This document shows positions 46,537 to 59,185 of a stretch of 64,000 nucleotides of DNA, in pieces. This stretch comes from Calvatia gigantea (lineage: Eukaryota > Basidiomycota > Agaricomycetes > Agaricales > Lycoperdaceae). Location: NCBI GenBank assembly GCA_025093985.1, contig JACAAK010000004.1:4154001-4218000 (forward strand), written 5' to 3'. A program made the position numbers and the translations under genes. The stretch's first letter is position 1, and every line of letters starts with the position of its first letter. A model generated the notes under the pieces. It saw only the letters and a program-made list of their open reading frames with translations, was not told the DNA's origin and made no database searches.

Positions 46537-48978
46537 ATGGCTCCCTCCGCCTCCAAGCAGAAACGACTCGCAGAAAAGGCCGCAAAGAAAGCCTGCGTCT
46601 GGATCTGCGACAGATACACCATCGCGGACATCCACCCCGGCGAGCTCTGTCAATGGCCGAAGCACACCGCTCACTAGTTTCAGCGCGGTAGGCAGCAAGG
46701 CTAACAGTCAGGAAGACCTTTCTTCCATGGCCAAACTCAATCTTGCAACTGAGAGGTAGCGCGTTCTTATATATCTTCTCAAACAGTTGCTCACATGAAG
46801 TAGGAGCGCAGCCGGAGTTCTGGTTTCCGACGTTAAGGGTCGTGACATCAAGATTGATGCGTTTACACTTTCATTCCACGGCCGCCTTTTAATTGAAGGC
46901 GCCGAAATTTCACTCAACTATGGGAATCGCTATGGCCTCTTGGGTGAAAATGGCTCCGGAAAGGTGTGTCATATTTTCTTCATCCTCTCTTCCTTGCTCA
47001 TCGCTCCAATCAGTCGACTTTCCTCCAATCCATCGCTGAACGGGATATCGAGATCCCGGACCACATTGATATCTACCTCGTCCGTGGCGAGGCAGAGCCT
47101 TCTGATGTTAACTGCCCTCGATTTTATCGTCGCCTCCGCCAGGGAGAAGGTGGCAAGGCTCGAAGCTCGCATTGAAGAGCTCTCAATCGCGGACCACGTC
47201 GAGGAGAGCGCTCTCGACGCCGCCTATGAAGAGCTTGAAGAGATGGATCCCAGCACCTTTGAAGCAAAGGCTGGTAGTATCCTTCATGGTCTTGGTTTCA
47301 GTCAGGAGATGATGAAGAAGCCCACGAAGGACATGTCTGGCGGTTGGCGTATGCGTGTGGCCCTCGCCCGGGCACTCTTCGTCAAACCCCACCTTCTCCT
47401 TCTAGATGAACCCACCAATCATTTGGACCTCGGCGCCGTTGTCTGGCTTGAGGCTTACCTCTCTACGTACAATCACATTCTCGTCATCACATCCCACTCG
47501 CAGGATTTCATGGACTCCGTCTGTACCCACATCATGGACCTCACATTGAAAAAGAAACTTGTATACTATACCGGAAATTACACCACCTACGTGAAGACCA
47601 AACAAGAAAACGAGGTCAACCAGATGAAGGCGTATCATAAACAGCAGGAGGAGATCGCACACATCAAAAAGTAAAGCAATCCGTTTCGATCGCCACCCAT
47701 TCGGTCTTATTTACATCTATTCAGGTTCATCGCCTCGGCAGGTACATATGCCAACCTCGTTCGCCAGGCCAAATCAAAACAAAAGATCATCGACAAGATG
47801 GAAGCTGCCGGTCTCATTGAAAAGGTCGAGGCCCCCAAACCACTGCGGTACGTTGTTTCATTTAGCCCTACTTGCCCCTCCACATTCTCATGTCTTTTAG
47901 ATTCAACTTTGAAGATATTCGTAAACTTCCGCCGCCGATCATAGCCTTTGATGATGTCGCCTTTTCCTACTCTGGTAAGAAGGAAGACCATCTTTACGAG
48001 CACCTCTCCTTTGGTATCGAGTACGTGATCCCTCACATACACACACATATCGTACCGTTTCATCTCACGTCCACTTCGTATAGCATGGACTCCCGCGTCG
48101 CTATTCTTGGGGCCAATGGTGTTGGAAAATCGACCCTTCTTCACCTCATTACTGGTGCACTCCAACCCCGCGAGGGCACCGTTTCCAAACACGTCGCCCT
48201 CAAACTTGCCAAATACTCTCAGCATTCCGCCGATCAGCTTCCCTACGACAAAACACCAATTGAATACTTCCAGTCGCTGTTCCAAGAAAAGTATCCCGAA
48301 AAGGACATTCAAGCATGGCGTGCACAACTTGGTCGTTTCGGTCTCTCTGGATCTCACCAAACTTCACCCATTAGACAACTCTCTGACGGCCTCCGTAACC
48401 GGTGTGTGTCATCTATCCGGACCTCCCGCGAGACGATAAGATCTTAACGGAATGTACAAACACAGCGTCGTATTTGCACAGCTGGCCATGGAGCATCCAC
48501 ACATTCTTCTGCTCGGTAATTAAGCTTTTTTACGCCTGCGCTTTGCGGTTGGAGAGTAGCTAATGATTACGATCACAGATGAACCTACCAATCACTTGGA
48601 CATGTCGTCTATTGATGCGTTGGCTAAGGCGATCAAAGAGTTTGAAGGTGGTGTGGTGATTGTGTCACACGATTTTCGTACGTTTCCCTCTTTACCGTTT
48701 CCTTCATACATCCAAACTCACCCACCTGGTACGAAGGTTTGATCGGTCAAGTGGCTGAGGAACTCTGGGAAGTCGCCGACAAGACTATCATTAACCTCAC
48801 GAGAAAGGACTTGAGCATTATCGATTACAAAAAGAATCTCATCAAGCAGAGTACGTTCTTCGGTCTTAGTCCTCACCCATTACACGCGCTCAATGTCCGG
48901 TTCCTCTCACACATAGGTAACGCTGCCATTGAAAAGGCCAAGCTGTTTTCAAAGACTGCCCCCAAAGGCAAGACGTAA
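46537..48978 (+). CDS. ARB1: ABC-F ATPase, ARB1 type (ribosome biogenesis), two frameshifts
   Basis: A soluble twin-ATPase protein without membrane domain; the yeast homologue shuttles between nucleus and cytoplasm in 40S/60S ribosome biogenesis. Ten exons and nine introns (48-66 nt) give 640 codons after removing two single inserted bases. Features seen: basic N-terminus [19 protein letters not shown]; first Walker [13 protein letters not shown] across an intron; signature LSGG-type [12 protein letters not shown]; Walker [13 protein letters not shown]; linker with [17 protein letters not shown]; second Walker [14 protein letters not shown]; second signature LSDGLRNR; second Walker B with DEPTNHLD; end SKTAPKGKT. 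Insertions lie at 46,594 (after AAKK) and 47,113 (after EPSDVN). A start at 46,493 would bypass the first but not the second. Confidence 0.9.
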
Positions 48979-49702
48979 AAGCGGAGATCGACTGTGGTGT
49001 GCTGCTAGTTTCCACGACCACTGCCGAAAAAAAACTCAATTCTGTAATCTACATATTTCCCATGTCACCACTTGTCACATCTAGAAGCGCCAATACTACA
49101 TTTGAATACAGTAGATGCTATTTCCCCGTGCTACCGGGACGTGACTGTTCATATTTGGTATGGTGCGATGATGGCGTATCAAATCTCAATGTGGGCCCGT
49201 ACATCATGGTTCGGGTGCGCTATTTCAAATTTCGAAGTTGGATCTCATCGCCACTCACATTGAAATTTTCGGTTCTCATTTTGTCGAGATGGCACTAAGT
49301 TTTCGGGAGAGGGGAAGGTGCGGAGGGGGGGGGGGGGTTTTGTCACTGGCTTTCACCTAAATCAGCAACTGACACACAAGGCTACTTGCCCATGTACTAC
49401 TTAGGCTAACAGCTTAAGTAGATTGAATGGTTACTTTACCGGTTTCATCACGGCACGGCACTAATCTAACCCTTCTGGTCGGTGCAACCCAAATTGCAAA
49501 TGGCCGAATGAATTTTGCAACCCCAAAACTCTGGCGCGTCGGGTCCGGTTCCGACAAGGCGTGTGAGTTCCCAAGACCCTGGGTCGGTATACAACGTACG
49601 ATAGTTACGCTACCCTACACGTTGCCTCTTTTTTTTTTTTTAATCTTGCTTCTTATTCACTTATGAACAACATCATCCGGATTCACGTACTTACAGTTGG
49701 CG
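48979..49702. other. Convergent intergenic region between ARB1-like and PPG1-like genes
   Basis: It holds the two 3' ends. There is a G-run at about 49,324-49,337 and a T-run at about 49,629-49,640. No gene seen. Confidence 0.5.
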
Positions 49703-51485
49703 TCACAGGAAGTAGTCGGCTGGAGGGCGCTTGGCTGGTACTGATCTCACATCCTAACGGATCAAAAAAAAAAAAAAAGGGAAATGAGTAATGGGGTGGG
49801 AAAAAAAGAATGCTGACATGAGGCAAAAAACAAATGAAATTTGAAATTTTTGTTGACACGTACGATGGGCGCGTGATGGAAAACTTTATATTCCTGACCG
49901 AGGTGTTCATCGAGCTCGAGAATGGACGCCACGTTGCCACACCTGTGGATCATAAAAACAAAATAAAAGAAACACTTAATGAGCCCGGCACCGATAATGC
50001 AAAGGGGTCAAATCAGGGCAAGCGAATAAGTGAGGAGGGGTGTGATTGTCCCCAAGTGCAGTGCAAGATCCACTGATCTAGCAACGGGAATTGGTGGACC
50101 AGGCAGAAGGTACTCGTGCTCTGTTGCATCCTTGCAGGCAACTCGATTCGCCCTCAAAACGACCACACGCGATAATCATGCGATTATGTGGCACTTCGGA
50201 AGTTGGTGCAATGGAAGATGCCGAAGAATTGTCCTCGTGGTGGACCCACCCCCCTTCAAACCCAATATGCAATCTAAACGGAAACGACAGGACGTACCGG
50301 TAACAGTAATTTGGAGCGCTCCAAACTGTTACAAGTGTCTGGTCGAACATGAGTTGGAATCCGTCAAAGACGAGTTGGTGTGCGCGAGCGATGAGGTCAA
50401 TGGCGTTATTGTATGCGAAGGCTTTTGTTATATCTGCACCAAATAGGAAGCCGGCTCCTCGTGGCGAACGTCCCCAGCCTGGGATATCTACAGCATATAT
50501 CCAACCAAAGGGGGGGGGGGGGCGCGGAGATGTGAACAATGGCATTGTTAAGTAATGATAACCAGACACGGTTTCAGAGAGTGACAACCAACCGTCAGGA
50601 TCGGACCACAATAAATCGCACATGGGGCCGTCGTGAGGCACCTCCTGTTTCCTGTCAATAGCCCGAATCTAAACGCCCACAGCACCTTACGTGAGAAAAA
50701 AACCTGTAAACGGAACATTCAATGGGATCCCTAACCTGGTCGATGCTTTGGAGATTAGGACTGAGTCCACCATGGACACAAAAGACCCGGCCATCAACAA
50801 TAGCTCCAAGCGCGAGGTAATCAAACACTTCACAACACCAGCGCCAAACGTTACTGCTGCCGTACTTGCGTTGGCATTCGTCGTAGAAACCGTAGACTTG
50901 GGTGATTTGACGGGACTCGTGGTTTCCTCGGATGAGGGTGATGCGATCGGGATAACGGACCTTTAGAGCTAGGAGGAGAAGGAAGGTTTCGACAGAATAA
51001 AAACCCCGATCAACAAAGTCGCCTGGAGGAAGCGGGAAATGAATTAGTCTTAGTGAGCATGGTATGTGCGCAGTGGGTGGGGTGGGGGCAAGGGGGAGGG
51101 GGGTGGTGTGGTGAAAGTGTGAGAGATAATTTGTACCCATGAAGAGATAGTTGGTTTCCGGGCAAAAGCCGCCCACCTTGAACAACTCCATCAGGTCAAA
51201 GAACTGGCCGTGGATGTCGCCGCAGATCTGTGTTTTGGGTTAAAGAGTAGAAGCGTATAGCAATACGGGGGAGGCGGTGCCACGAACAGTCACTGGGGCA
51301 TCGACAACCTGGACATTGCCTTCTTCGATGAGGATCTCACGGGCCTTGAGACACAGACGTTTTACGTGTTCTTCTGATATAGGTTCGCACTGGATGAGCT
51401 GTTCTATGTGACTGATAACAGTGTCAGAACCCGTCATCGTGGAGAAATAAGATATGGTAATTGACTTGTCAAGCTCACTGGGCAT
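49703..51485 (-). CDS. PPG1: PP2A-like Ser/Thr phosphatase catalytic subunit, Ppg1 type
   Basis: Eight exons (from 51,485-51,466 to 49,753-49,703) give exactly 306 codons, the usual length of type 2A-like catalytic subunits, with no frameshift. Metal-site motifs are present and in order: [57 protein letters not shown] and [15 protein letters not shown]. The C-terminus ends PADYFL, matching the DYFL tail methylated in this family. Features such as [18 protein letters not shown] and [13 protein letters not shown] favour Ppg1 over PP2A proper; Pph3/PP4 is the alternative. The fungal Ppg1 is known in the Far/STRIPAK complex. The sixth intron is unusually long (355 nt). It is tandem with, and 193 bp downstream of, the C2H2 gene. 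Confidence 0.88.
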
Positions 51486-51678
51486 GGTGATGGTGGTCGA
51501 TGTTCAAGAGGCTTACAAAGATAGGGAAAGGTATCCATCAATTGATATACTAGTACGATACAATGACAAACGACAGCAGGTCCACATTACAGTCAAATAC
51601 CCCGGAGTAAAATGTAAAAGGGAGGGGGGAAAAGGGAAGCAAAAAAAAAAAAAGGATCTAAGTATAACAGCTAAGGGT

Positions 51679-52937
51679 TTACTGGATAAGAGCACCAACA
51701 CCTTTGCGCATCCCGCTCTCTGATTTCCAATGCGCATGGCCAATAGATAGCGGCGGATAATGAGAATAATCATTGGAGAGGGGCTGAGGATGGTGAATGT
51801 AGGGTGATGACGAGTGGGACTGAGGGTGGCAATCCTCCCGTCGTTCCTGAATGGGAGCAAGTGTAGGAGGAGGGGAATCAAAGCGACCAGAAGAAGGGTA
51901 TAGTTGGTGGCTCTGATCAGCAATGATTGCATTGCCATGGTATCGTGCTTGATCATCATATACATTATAAGTCGGCGTTGGCGGGCCAGATGTATGTGAA
52001 GAAACTGAATGAGAAGAGGCGGGGGACGGTGGGTTTGCAGATGAACCATGCGTTGCCGGGTATGTGATGTGCGAGATTGAGTGGCGCGAGGGATGAGAGT
52101 TATTGAAAGCGTCGTGAGAGCTGGAGGAATAAGAGAGAGGGTTGGTCGATGGGTTTGGTGGAGAATGGGAGAGGGGAGTAGTATGTACGTATGTAAATCC
52201 TGTGCTCTGTGACTGCTCCTGGTACGTCGTCGTTCCACTCCTGTACGAATATTGCGAATTGCCCATGCTCAAAGGAACATACTGATACGACTGCTCGGGA
52301 GAAGATGACGATCTGCTTGATGATCCGTCAGGTAGATGGGCCGTCGCTGGAAGAGTTGCTTGTGCAAGAGGGGGCGGGGAGTCGGGAGGCGTCGCGTGAT
52401 GCGCATACATTCGGGCTTGTTCAAGAGCCGGTGGCGATGAAAGCGCCGGAGGCGCGGTCGGGGACTCCGGAGCTTGGGCAGTGGTGCCGCGCTTTGCTCC
52501 ACCCATAGCACGTGAGATAGCAGAGCGGGTGGAGCTACGACGCGAACCAGGAGAGAGATGGATACGGTAACTGGCGGTTGCCGGTAAGAAAACAAAGGGA
52601 AGCGGCGCCGGGACGGCGGCTGACGGCAGACTTACTGTTGTTGAAGGTTATCTTGACGAGAGCAGCGGGTCTCACAACCAGGGAAGGGACACTTGTGGTT
52701 CCGTTCCCCGGTATGGACACGCGAGTGCCGAGCAAGATGGCCACTAGTAGTAAAAGCACGGTCACAGGTTGGGCAGACGTGCTTCTTTTTGGGAGCCGGT
52801 GTTGTAGTTGAAGCCTGAGGCTGGACCTGAGCAGGGAGCTGAGGAGAGGACTGAGTAGAGTCAGAGAGATAGGGTTGGCCAGTGAATTGAGAGTGGTAGA
52901 ATTGAGTGCTCATTTTCGTGGACTCTGCGCGAGGCAT
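51679..52937 (-). CDS. C2H2 zinc-finger transcription factor (two fingers, Nrg1/Mig1-like)
   Basis: Two exons (52,937-52,636 and 52,570-51,679) around a 65-nt intron give 398 codons. Finger 1 (HVCPTCDRAFTTSGHLARH) and finger 2 (HKCPFPGCETRCSRQDNL, completed by HYRIH after the intron) are joined by the classic HTGERNH linker. They lie at about residues 57-110. The intron splits the second finger between Leu and the first His. The N-terminus is Gln/Pro-rich and the long C-terminal half is Ser/Pro/His/Tyr-rich, as in fungal regulators. The pair resembles Nrg1/Rgm1/Mig1-type repressors; targets cannot be told. A start at 52,913 is possible. Confidence 0.82.
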
Positions 52938-55900
52938 TGTGGAAAGCGGGAGAGGGATGATGCTGAGGGCTGAAAATAGGCTGGTTAAGAGGATTTTGAC
53001 GACAGCCAACAAAATGGGCTTTCCCGGTTTGGGACCCTTTCACATGTACGATCTCGTTACGTACTGAATCGAGATCTCTCAGATCTCCCATGTCCCATAC
53101 TTGGATACTCTGTCACCCTAGTCACACATTCAATGCCCAGGCACTTGTCCGTTTTTTGTTCTGGGCGGCGGCGGCACCCTTGCCCCAACTCCGATCTCAC
53201 CACCGGTCGGTCCTCTGTACTTCCCCTCTCACCTTCTCTACACAACTCATTTCAGACGCCCCAAGTTGCCAGGCATTTACAATCATCACATCATCTCTTT
53301 CAAATTATGGACAGAAGCCTTTCCCCCGGCTAAATTCTGCCTTTTCCGGATTCTCCCACACCCCTCCGAGTCGGATCCTTTCCATCTCTACGCGAGGTTA
53401 CACCGCTAGGGCCGACGCATATTCGTCTTTCTTATCACCTGACTCAATCGGCTGTTCCCGTTCCCACTCTGCAGGTTTGATTCAGTCTGCGCCTGCAACT
53501 CTGGCTCCTCTTACCACTTATGATCTTCCTTTACCTTTTCGCGCAAACCATTCATTTTCGGCCCGTATCTTATCTCAATTCGTACTAGACTGCACACCTG
53601 CCACACATGTTCTCTCGACCAATAATTATGTAGTTTTCTGCATGTTCCAGCCACCAGCGTAAGCACTCGTACACCCCACCCATGCACCCTCTGCAAACTA
53701 ATTCTTTCAGCTCTGCAGGGAACCAATCAGGTCCGTATCGGAACACGTGATTCTTTCCCCATCTGAACTTGTCCTACAAACTCGGCTAAGGGAAGGTGGC
53801 GGAACCTCCTGCCTTCTTGCGTTTCGAAGGAAGCCGTCGGTAACGTATATGGCATACATTCAGCTAAGGGACCCTACCACCACCCCGTCTCTTGCCACAG
53901 GACGACCTTGAACTAAGCATCTAACTTTGTACCTAAGGCTCTCATTGAAACCCTCTCCCTGCCCTACCTCACCCCCTTCCCCCGGGATCCTTCTGTCTTC
54001 TCCCTTTTTGCGAAATCAGGAAGCTCGGTGCTACAAGCCCCACGCCAATGGCTCCCACCCTTCACATGCATCCACTACGTGAACGCGCGCAAACCGGGGT
54101 CACCAGCTGACCATTTAAACATCAAAGCAACGACATTGCCGCGATGTTCTGTTTGAATTCAACCCGTAATCCGTCTCGTTCTAGCGTGCTTCCTCCTTTT
54201 TCTTAGCGTTCTCACCAAGTGTCACCTACTGTCGAAAACGCGGCTTACCGTTACAGGTGTCTTATCTCGCTTTCTTCCGAATCGGATAGCCACGAATGTT
54301 GAGCGTTTTCTCGTTTCAATCTCTGGCTCTTTCTCTTTTCTCATTCATGGGTTCCCTCGACTTTGGCTCTAACAACTGCGTGAAGATGTACTTGAAATGA
54401 AACTGTATCCTTATCTCCAGCGATTGCTGTACAACTGCTATATTTGATGTACACGAAACTGTAATGAGGCGAGATAACTTATTGACCTACAATACAAAAA
54501 CCTCGATTGTCTGTGTGGGTGTTTCGGGCGTCCTCACAGCCTCATCTAATTATTATTGATTGAACCACGGCACCGCACATGCTCCAAGGACGCACAAACT
54601 CTCACGGGGTTTCTCTTTCTTTCTTTTTCTCAGGACTAGTCCATCAGTGCCGCCGGTGGACGTCTTACCTGAGACCCCTTCCTAAGAAGTTTACGCAAAG
54701 ATGCATTACTGCCTCCCCCACAAGGGTGATCATTTTCACTCTGATGCATGCCCAAAGCAAGCATTGTTTCAAGAAGTTAGACATACCGGATGGGGGTGGG
54801 GTGGGGTGGTGTTAGTTCGGCGGGGGCCCGGTCCCAATCATAAAGGCATCAGCCACAAACGCCCAAGATGTAGTAACGAAGGGGGAAAACGGTAATGGCG
54901 GAAATGTCCTCTTCTCCTCCCGCCGCCACCCAAACACTCTACATTCTAACTTGACAAATACTTTGTGAGAGAATGCCAACTCGTGGATTGAGTGGTGTTT
55001 ATCCGTTTTTGCATGAAGACCTTTCCACTTCCATACAGTCAGTACATATCCAGGAATTTGGCCTTGTATGTTTGTGTAATTAAGAACTAGTGCCGGCAAC
55101 GGGCATTTTACAAAGAAGTTATTAATGGGTTTCGAGCTTTTTGTTCTGATGGTGAGTGTGGCGTTGTCGTACTTATCAGTCATTTAAAAACCATGAATGT
55201 TTCTCATCCTTATAATTCAGTAGTCCCTTCCCGGACTCCGTATCTTATGCATAGTCAATAGCAGCCCAACACGAGACTTCCAGCCTTGCTACCGCCGATT
55301 TCGGAATTAGCTTCCAAACAATGGGGGCGGCGTATTGGTCTACTTCTAAAATACCTCGATCGTTATGCGCCACCTCAACACGAGTAACATTCCCTTCACC
55401 TTGATCAGTCCCGCGTAACATCAAATGGTGATCGACGACGTTTGCGATGATCCACCGGCGATCAAGACCACGGATAAGTTATCAACCACCAATCTCGCCC
55501 GCAGCACCCACACCACCCTCCAGTACTCCACCTTTCCCCAAGTGTGTTTTATGAGCGGTTCCTAGTCAATCAGCAAGACAACTGAACATCTCGACGTGAC
55601 CGGCACAACGGGGCCAATTGAAACATCAAAGTGACTGTAGTTACCTCCCTTCACTGAAATAGAACAGACGCACCCCCGGGAGCGAATTGCTTACGCACCT
55701 GGGTGTAGGTAAGCACAGCACACAACGCCGACCACCAACAGCATGGCTGGGAAGGGGGGGTCAAGATCCCAGAGAAACCTGAATCTAGCTGAAACTCTTT
55801 TCAGGAGATCAGGTACCGTCAGTGGTGCCAGGAGTACCTGACAGTGTGCGAAAAAACGCAATCTCTTGCCAACGGTTCACGTGGTTTCCTGCAGTCATTT

Positions 55901-58900
55901 TCAAAGTCGCTAGGGCCGGCTATACTACGGCAGGTTTAATTGATGTTTGGTGTCACGCCGACTACCGGTTTTGCTCCAATGTCTCTTGCGTGGGACTCGG
56001 ATCAGTCTCCTGAAAGACAAAACTGTGCTTGTGTACACTGGTGTTTATGCTTGGCCTCGAGATAAGGTCCCTTCTGAGTCCCCAGCGGGCAGGTTGATGC
56101 TGGTGTAGAGTGATTGCGTGTACTTATTTCCCGCCTAACTCCAGTGAATCTGCTACTTGGCCTCCACTACTTACCCCAAAATGAATCAAATACCAAAGGT
56201 GGGAGCAGAGAACGAAAGGCGGCCGAAAAAAACCTCTCTTTGTTGTACATCTTCTACGCCCGTTGCGGTCGGTCGGTCTATGTACAAAGACAGAAAACAT
56301 GTTCTATTTTTCATGTGTATCTAAAAATGAAAAGTAAGTCGACGAGATGATCGTGCAAGCATCCTCATATGTCCACCTTTCATGATCATCAGTATCGAAA
56401 CCGCGTTTGGCGCATTAACCAGAGTGTTCTTTTCTGTGACATTCATTGAGGATCACTATTTGGCATGGAATCTCCCCCCCTCTTCTGATGGGCTTTTCTA
56501 TGGCATCATGCCGTTGCATACAGCTAGACTAGTGAAAGTTTAGTAGCGTCAAGATAGAAAGAGAAGTTTCAGTTAATGCATTAAGGCACCGCTGAACGCC
56601 ACTTGTGAAGTAGCCACCCAATCATCGAGATACGAATCCGAGAAGATGATGCGCTGGTTTCCAACTTCAAAGGGCGGCCAAGTGTGGGGGGACGAAACAA
56701 AAGCTAACCGCAAATACATTCAGAGAATCTAATCTTCCCGGGTTTACGCCTCTTGATGCGTACCCCTTCCGAGTCGGAGAAGCATCCTCTCAAGTTGACA
56801 TTCCCGGTCAGACTGCATCAGACTTCTCGGCTATCTCAGAATACACCAATCTCAGGTGTCGGCACCTAAGGTGCCGCGTAGGTGGGAACCAATGATGATG
56901 AGGCATTGGTTTTCATTTGGTTCGCTTTATGTGACTTCTCAGAGCTCCTTTCACATATTCAATTATCGTCACGTTGAAATAGATTGCGTAGCCTAGCGTG
57001 CGGAGGCAGGGTAGATCCAAATTTCAGTGCAGCGTTGAAACAGGCCATTCTTAGGCGAAACGTCCAATTTCAATGAGCAATACTTGAGTTCGCAAGCAAG
57101 CAAGAATGGAGAAGATTCATTATTTGATATGACGCTGGCCGACGTCATATGATCGTGGCTAAATGTCTGCTGAAGCTCTCGCGTAGTTTTCGCCAATCCC
57201 TTAGATCTCAGTTGATCTTCCTGCGCAGCAGGGACGTGGTGATTGCGGACAGGGTGAATCTTGATAGTACCATTGCGAGGGCGGACCTTAAATCTTTGTC
57301 CATCATACTCCTCGGGACCCTTTTCAGTATTCCAAGGAAATAATCAACCGTGTTCGACCAGCGCTGAATGAGCTGAAGGGTAACTCTTTTGCTGGTAACA
57401 CACACATGGTGATCTCAACGATGGTGACTTTTATACCCAACATGGCCGAACGAGCCTGAACGTTGTTTATTTTGATCTGTCGAGCGACGACTTGAAATGT
57501 AAATGCAACTTCTGGAAACATTGCGGATCGGTCGAATAGTTCAGCGCTACTCTCAAAACCCGCCAACACATCAACTTGACATATCAACAACTTTGTGATT
57601 GTCTAACATTCTCACACTTGAGAATGGAGACATGGACCCATAATCCCTTGGGCGTTCCTTTCTTTTGAAGAAAAGGAACAGGCTAAGACCCTCAACAAAC
57701 CCTCTGCGAATAGTCTACCTGTTTTCACCTGGCCAAGGAGAAGATGCGCGAGCACAAAGGGCAAAGGGTCCTGCGTCACTTGCCGGCGGATATCCAGGGT
57801 ATGACCACCAGGGTGCACACCTTTTGAACGATCCGGCCCTGGCGGATGGCTCCTGAAACCGCTAAGGGAGGAATGAAATACCGTAATTGGGGAGCTACGT
57901 AGAGATCCTTGCCTGTGACAAGGTTTCGCCATGATTAGATGGCAGCAATCGGTGTCCTAGTGAGACGCCTTGTTTCTAATTCGATATCTATCTTCCTTCT
58001 TCACCGATCAAACCAGTATCTTCTTTAGCCTCTAAACAGTATTTTACCTTACCGCGGTTTCTCTGCGCGGGGATCATGATCGGAATCAAGCTTATAACCC
58101 CCGCACGAGTGATTTGTTTTTCTGAAGTGATATTATTACCTGAAAGTGGTTGGTTTCAATTTATGGATTGTGCCAGCAAATCGGTTACGAGATGGAAGAA
58201 GAACATGTGACCACGAGACCAGATCAATTTCTTGAACTGAAGTCCTGTCGGCTGCGAGACCCTCAAAGGGTCGACAAAAAACGAAGTTCTGGATTGTCGC
58301 CTTAGCTCTTATAGCCTCAAGTAGTGCACGGTCGATATCTCCAAGTGCGGTAGGTAAAGGAGAACCACATATCTCTCCGCAAAAAGGTGGTACCTAAGTT
58401 GGTTAGGAATTGAATAGTTCCTTCCGATATCGGGTTCGTAAGAATAGGAAAAGCAATGCTACATGCCTTGAGTGGTGCCCGAAACATGAAAAATAGGAGG
58501 CACCGGTGAGCCGAAAATGCGGCATGTTGTTCGGCACCCTGCTACAGAGAGTGGCATGAGAAAGAAAGATAGTTACCAACACATAGCCGCTTCTAACGGT
58601 GGACTCATACAGACTTCTCAAGAGACAGAAGTGTAGTAACACCCAGTGAGAGCGAAGTCGAATTTAGAGGAGGCTTGGGTACGAACGTGTGAGCCGGGGT
58701 ATAGCGAGAACAGATGGAAGCCTAATCCAACACCATCAGCAGTTGTCGCGTTACCTCGCGCACAGTCCGAGTCGGAGTACCGTCCAGTCAGATGAGTGGC
58801 GGCTTATGTACAAATGGGAATGGTGTGGCGTATTCCGTAGTTTCAGTGCCAAAGGCTTGTGTTGGAACGCGACCATGATAAGATAGAACCGCCGGAGTTA

Positions 58901-59185
58901 TCAAAAGTTGTTTGGCCTGGTCCTCAAGGCAAAAACTGATCACATTCGTTGTGAACAACAAACGCCCAATAACGCGTTAATTCTGATTGTTGGACAACTT
59001 TAACACTATTGCGTCCATCTTGCATCTCTGTTAGCCTCGAGGAGAATGACGCGGGGTCGACATACTTCACGGACGGCGGGAACGGAGTACCAGAGATGGT
59101 GTTTATCACGTAATAGCGGATTCTTCTTCCCAAGCCCTGTTCGTTTCCTTTTGGACAGCGTTCGTCCTTTTCACATCCAACAGCT
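52938..59185. other. 6.2-kb region without a recognisable gene
   Basis: The first 1.5 kb (to about 54,400) is C/T-rich on the plus strand and could be the long promoter or 5' UTR of the C2H2 regulator. ORFs of 60-190 codons occur (for example 53,090-53,662 +, 54,812-55,183 -, 57,324-57,590 -) but none shows a domain, conserved motif or convincing splice pattern. CpG content is normal, so it is not the mutated repeat type seen on the left. Confidence 0.5.

Noticed and set aside
46493..46759. ATG at 46,493 as the start of the ARB1-like gene
   Set aside because: It is in frame with the downstream part, but its first codons are unlike the family, while the ATG at 46,537 gives the conserved basic N-terminus in the other frame.
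49321..51656. Runs of G, T and A as regulatory or structural elements
   Set aside because: Isolated homopolymers in intergenic or intronic sequence without flanking symmetry. Only simple repeats can be claimed.
53090..53662. 190-codon plus-strand ORF
   Set aside because: Low-complexity C/T-rich composition, no domain and no conserved motif; more likely promoter or UTR sequence of the divergent C2H2 gene.
57208..57590. Overlapping minus-strand ORFs with protein-like composition
   Set aside because: They lie in different frames with no motif I recognise and no supporting splice structure.
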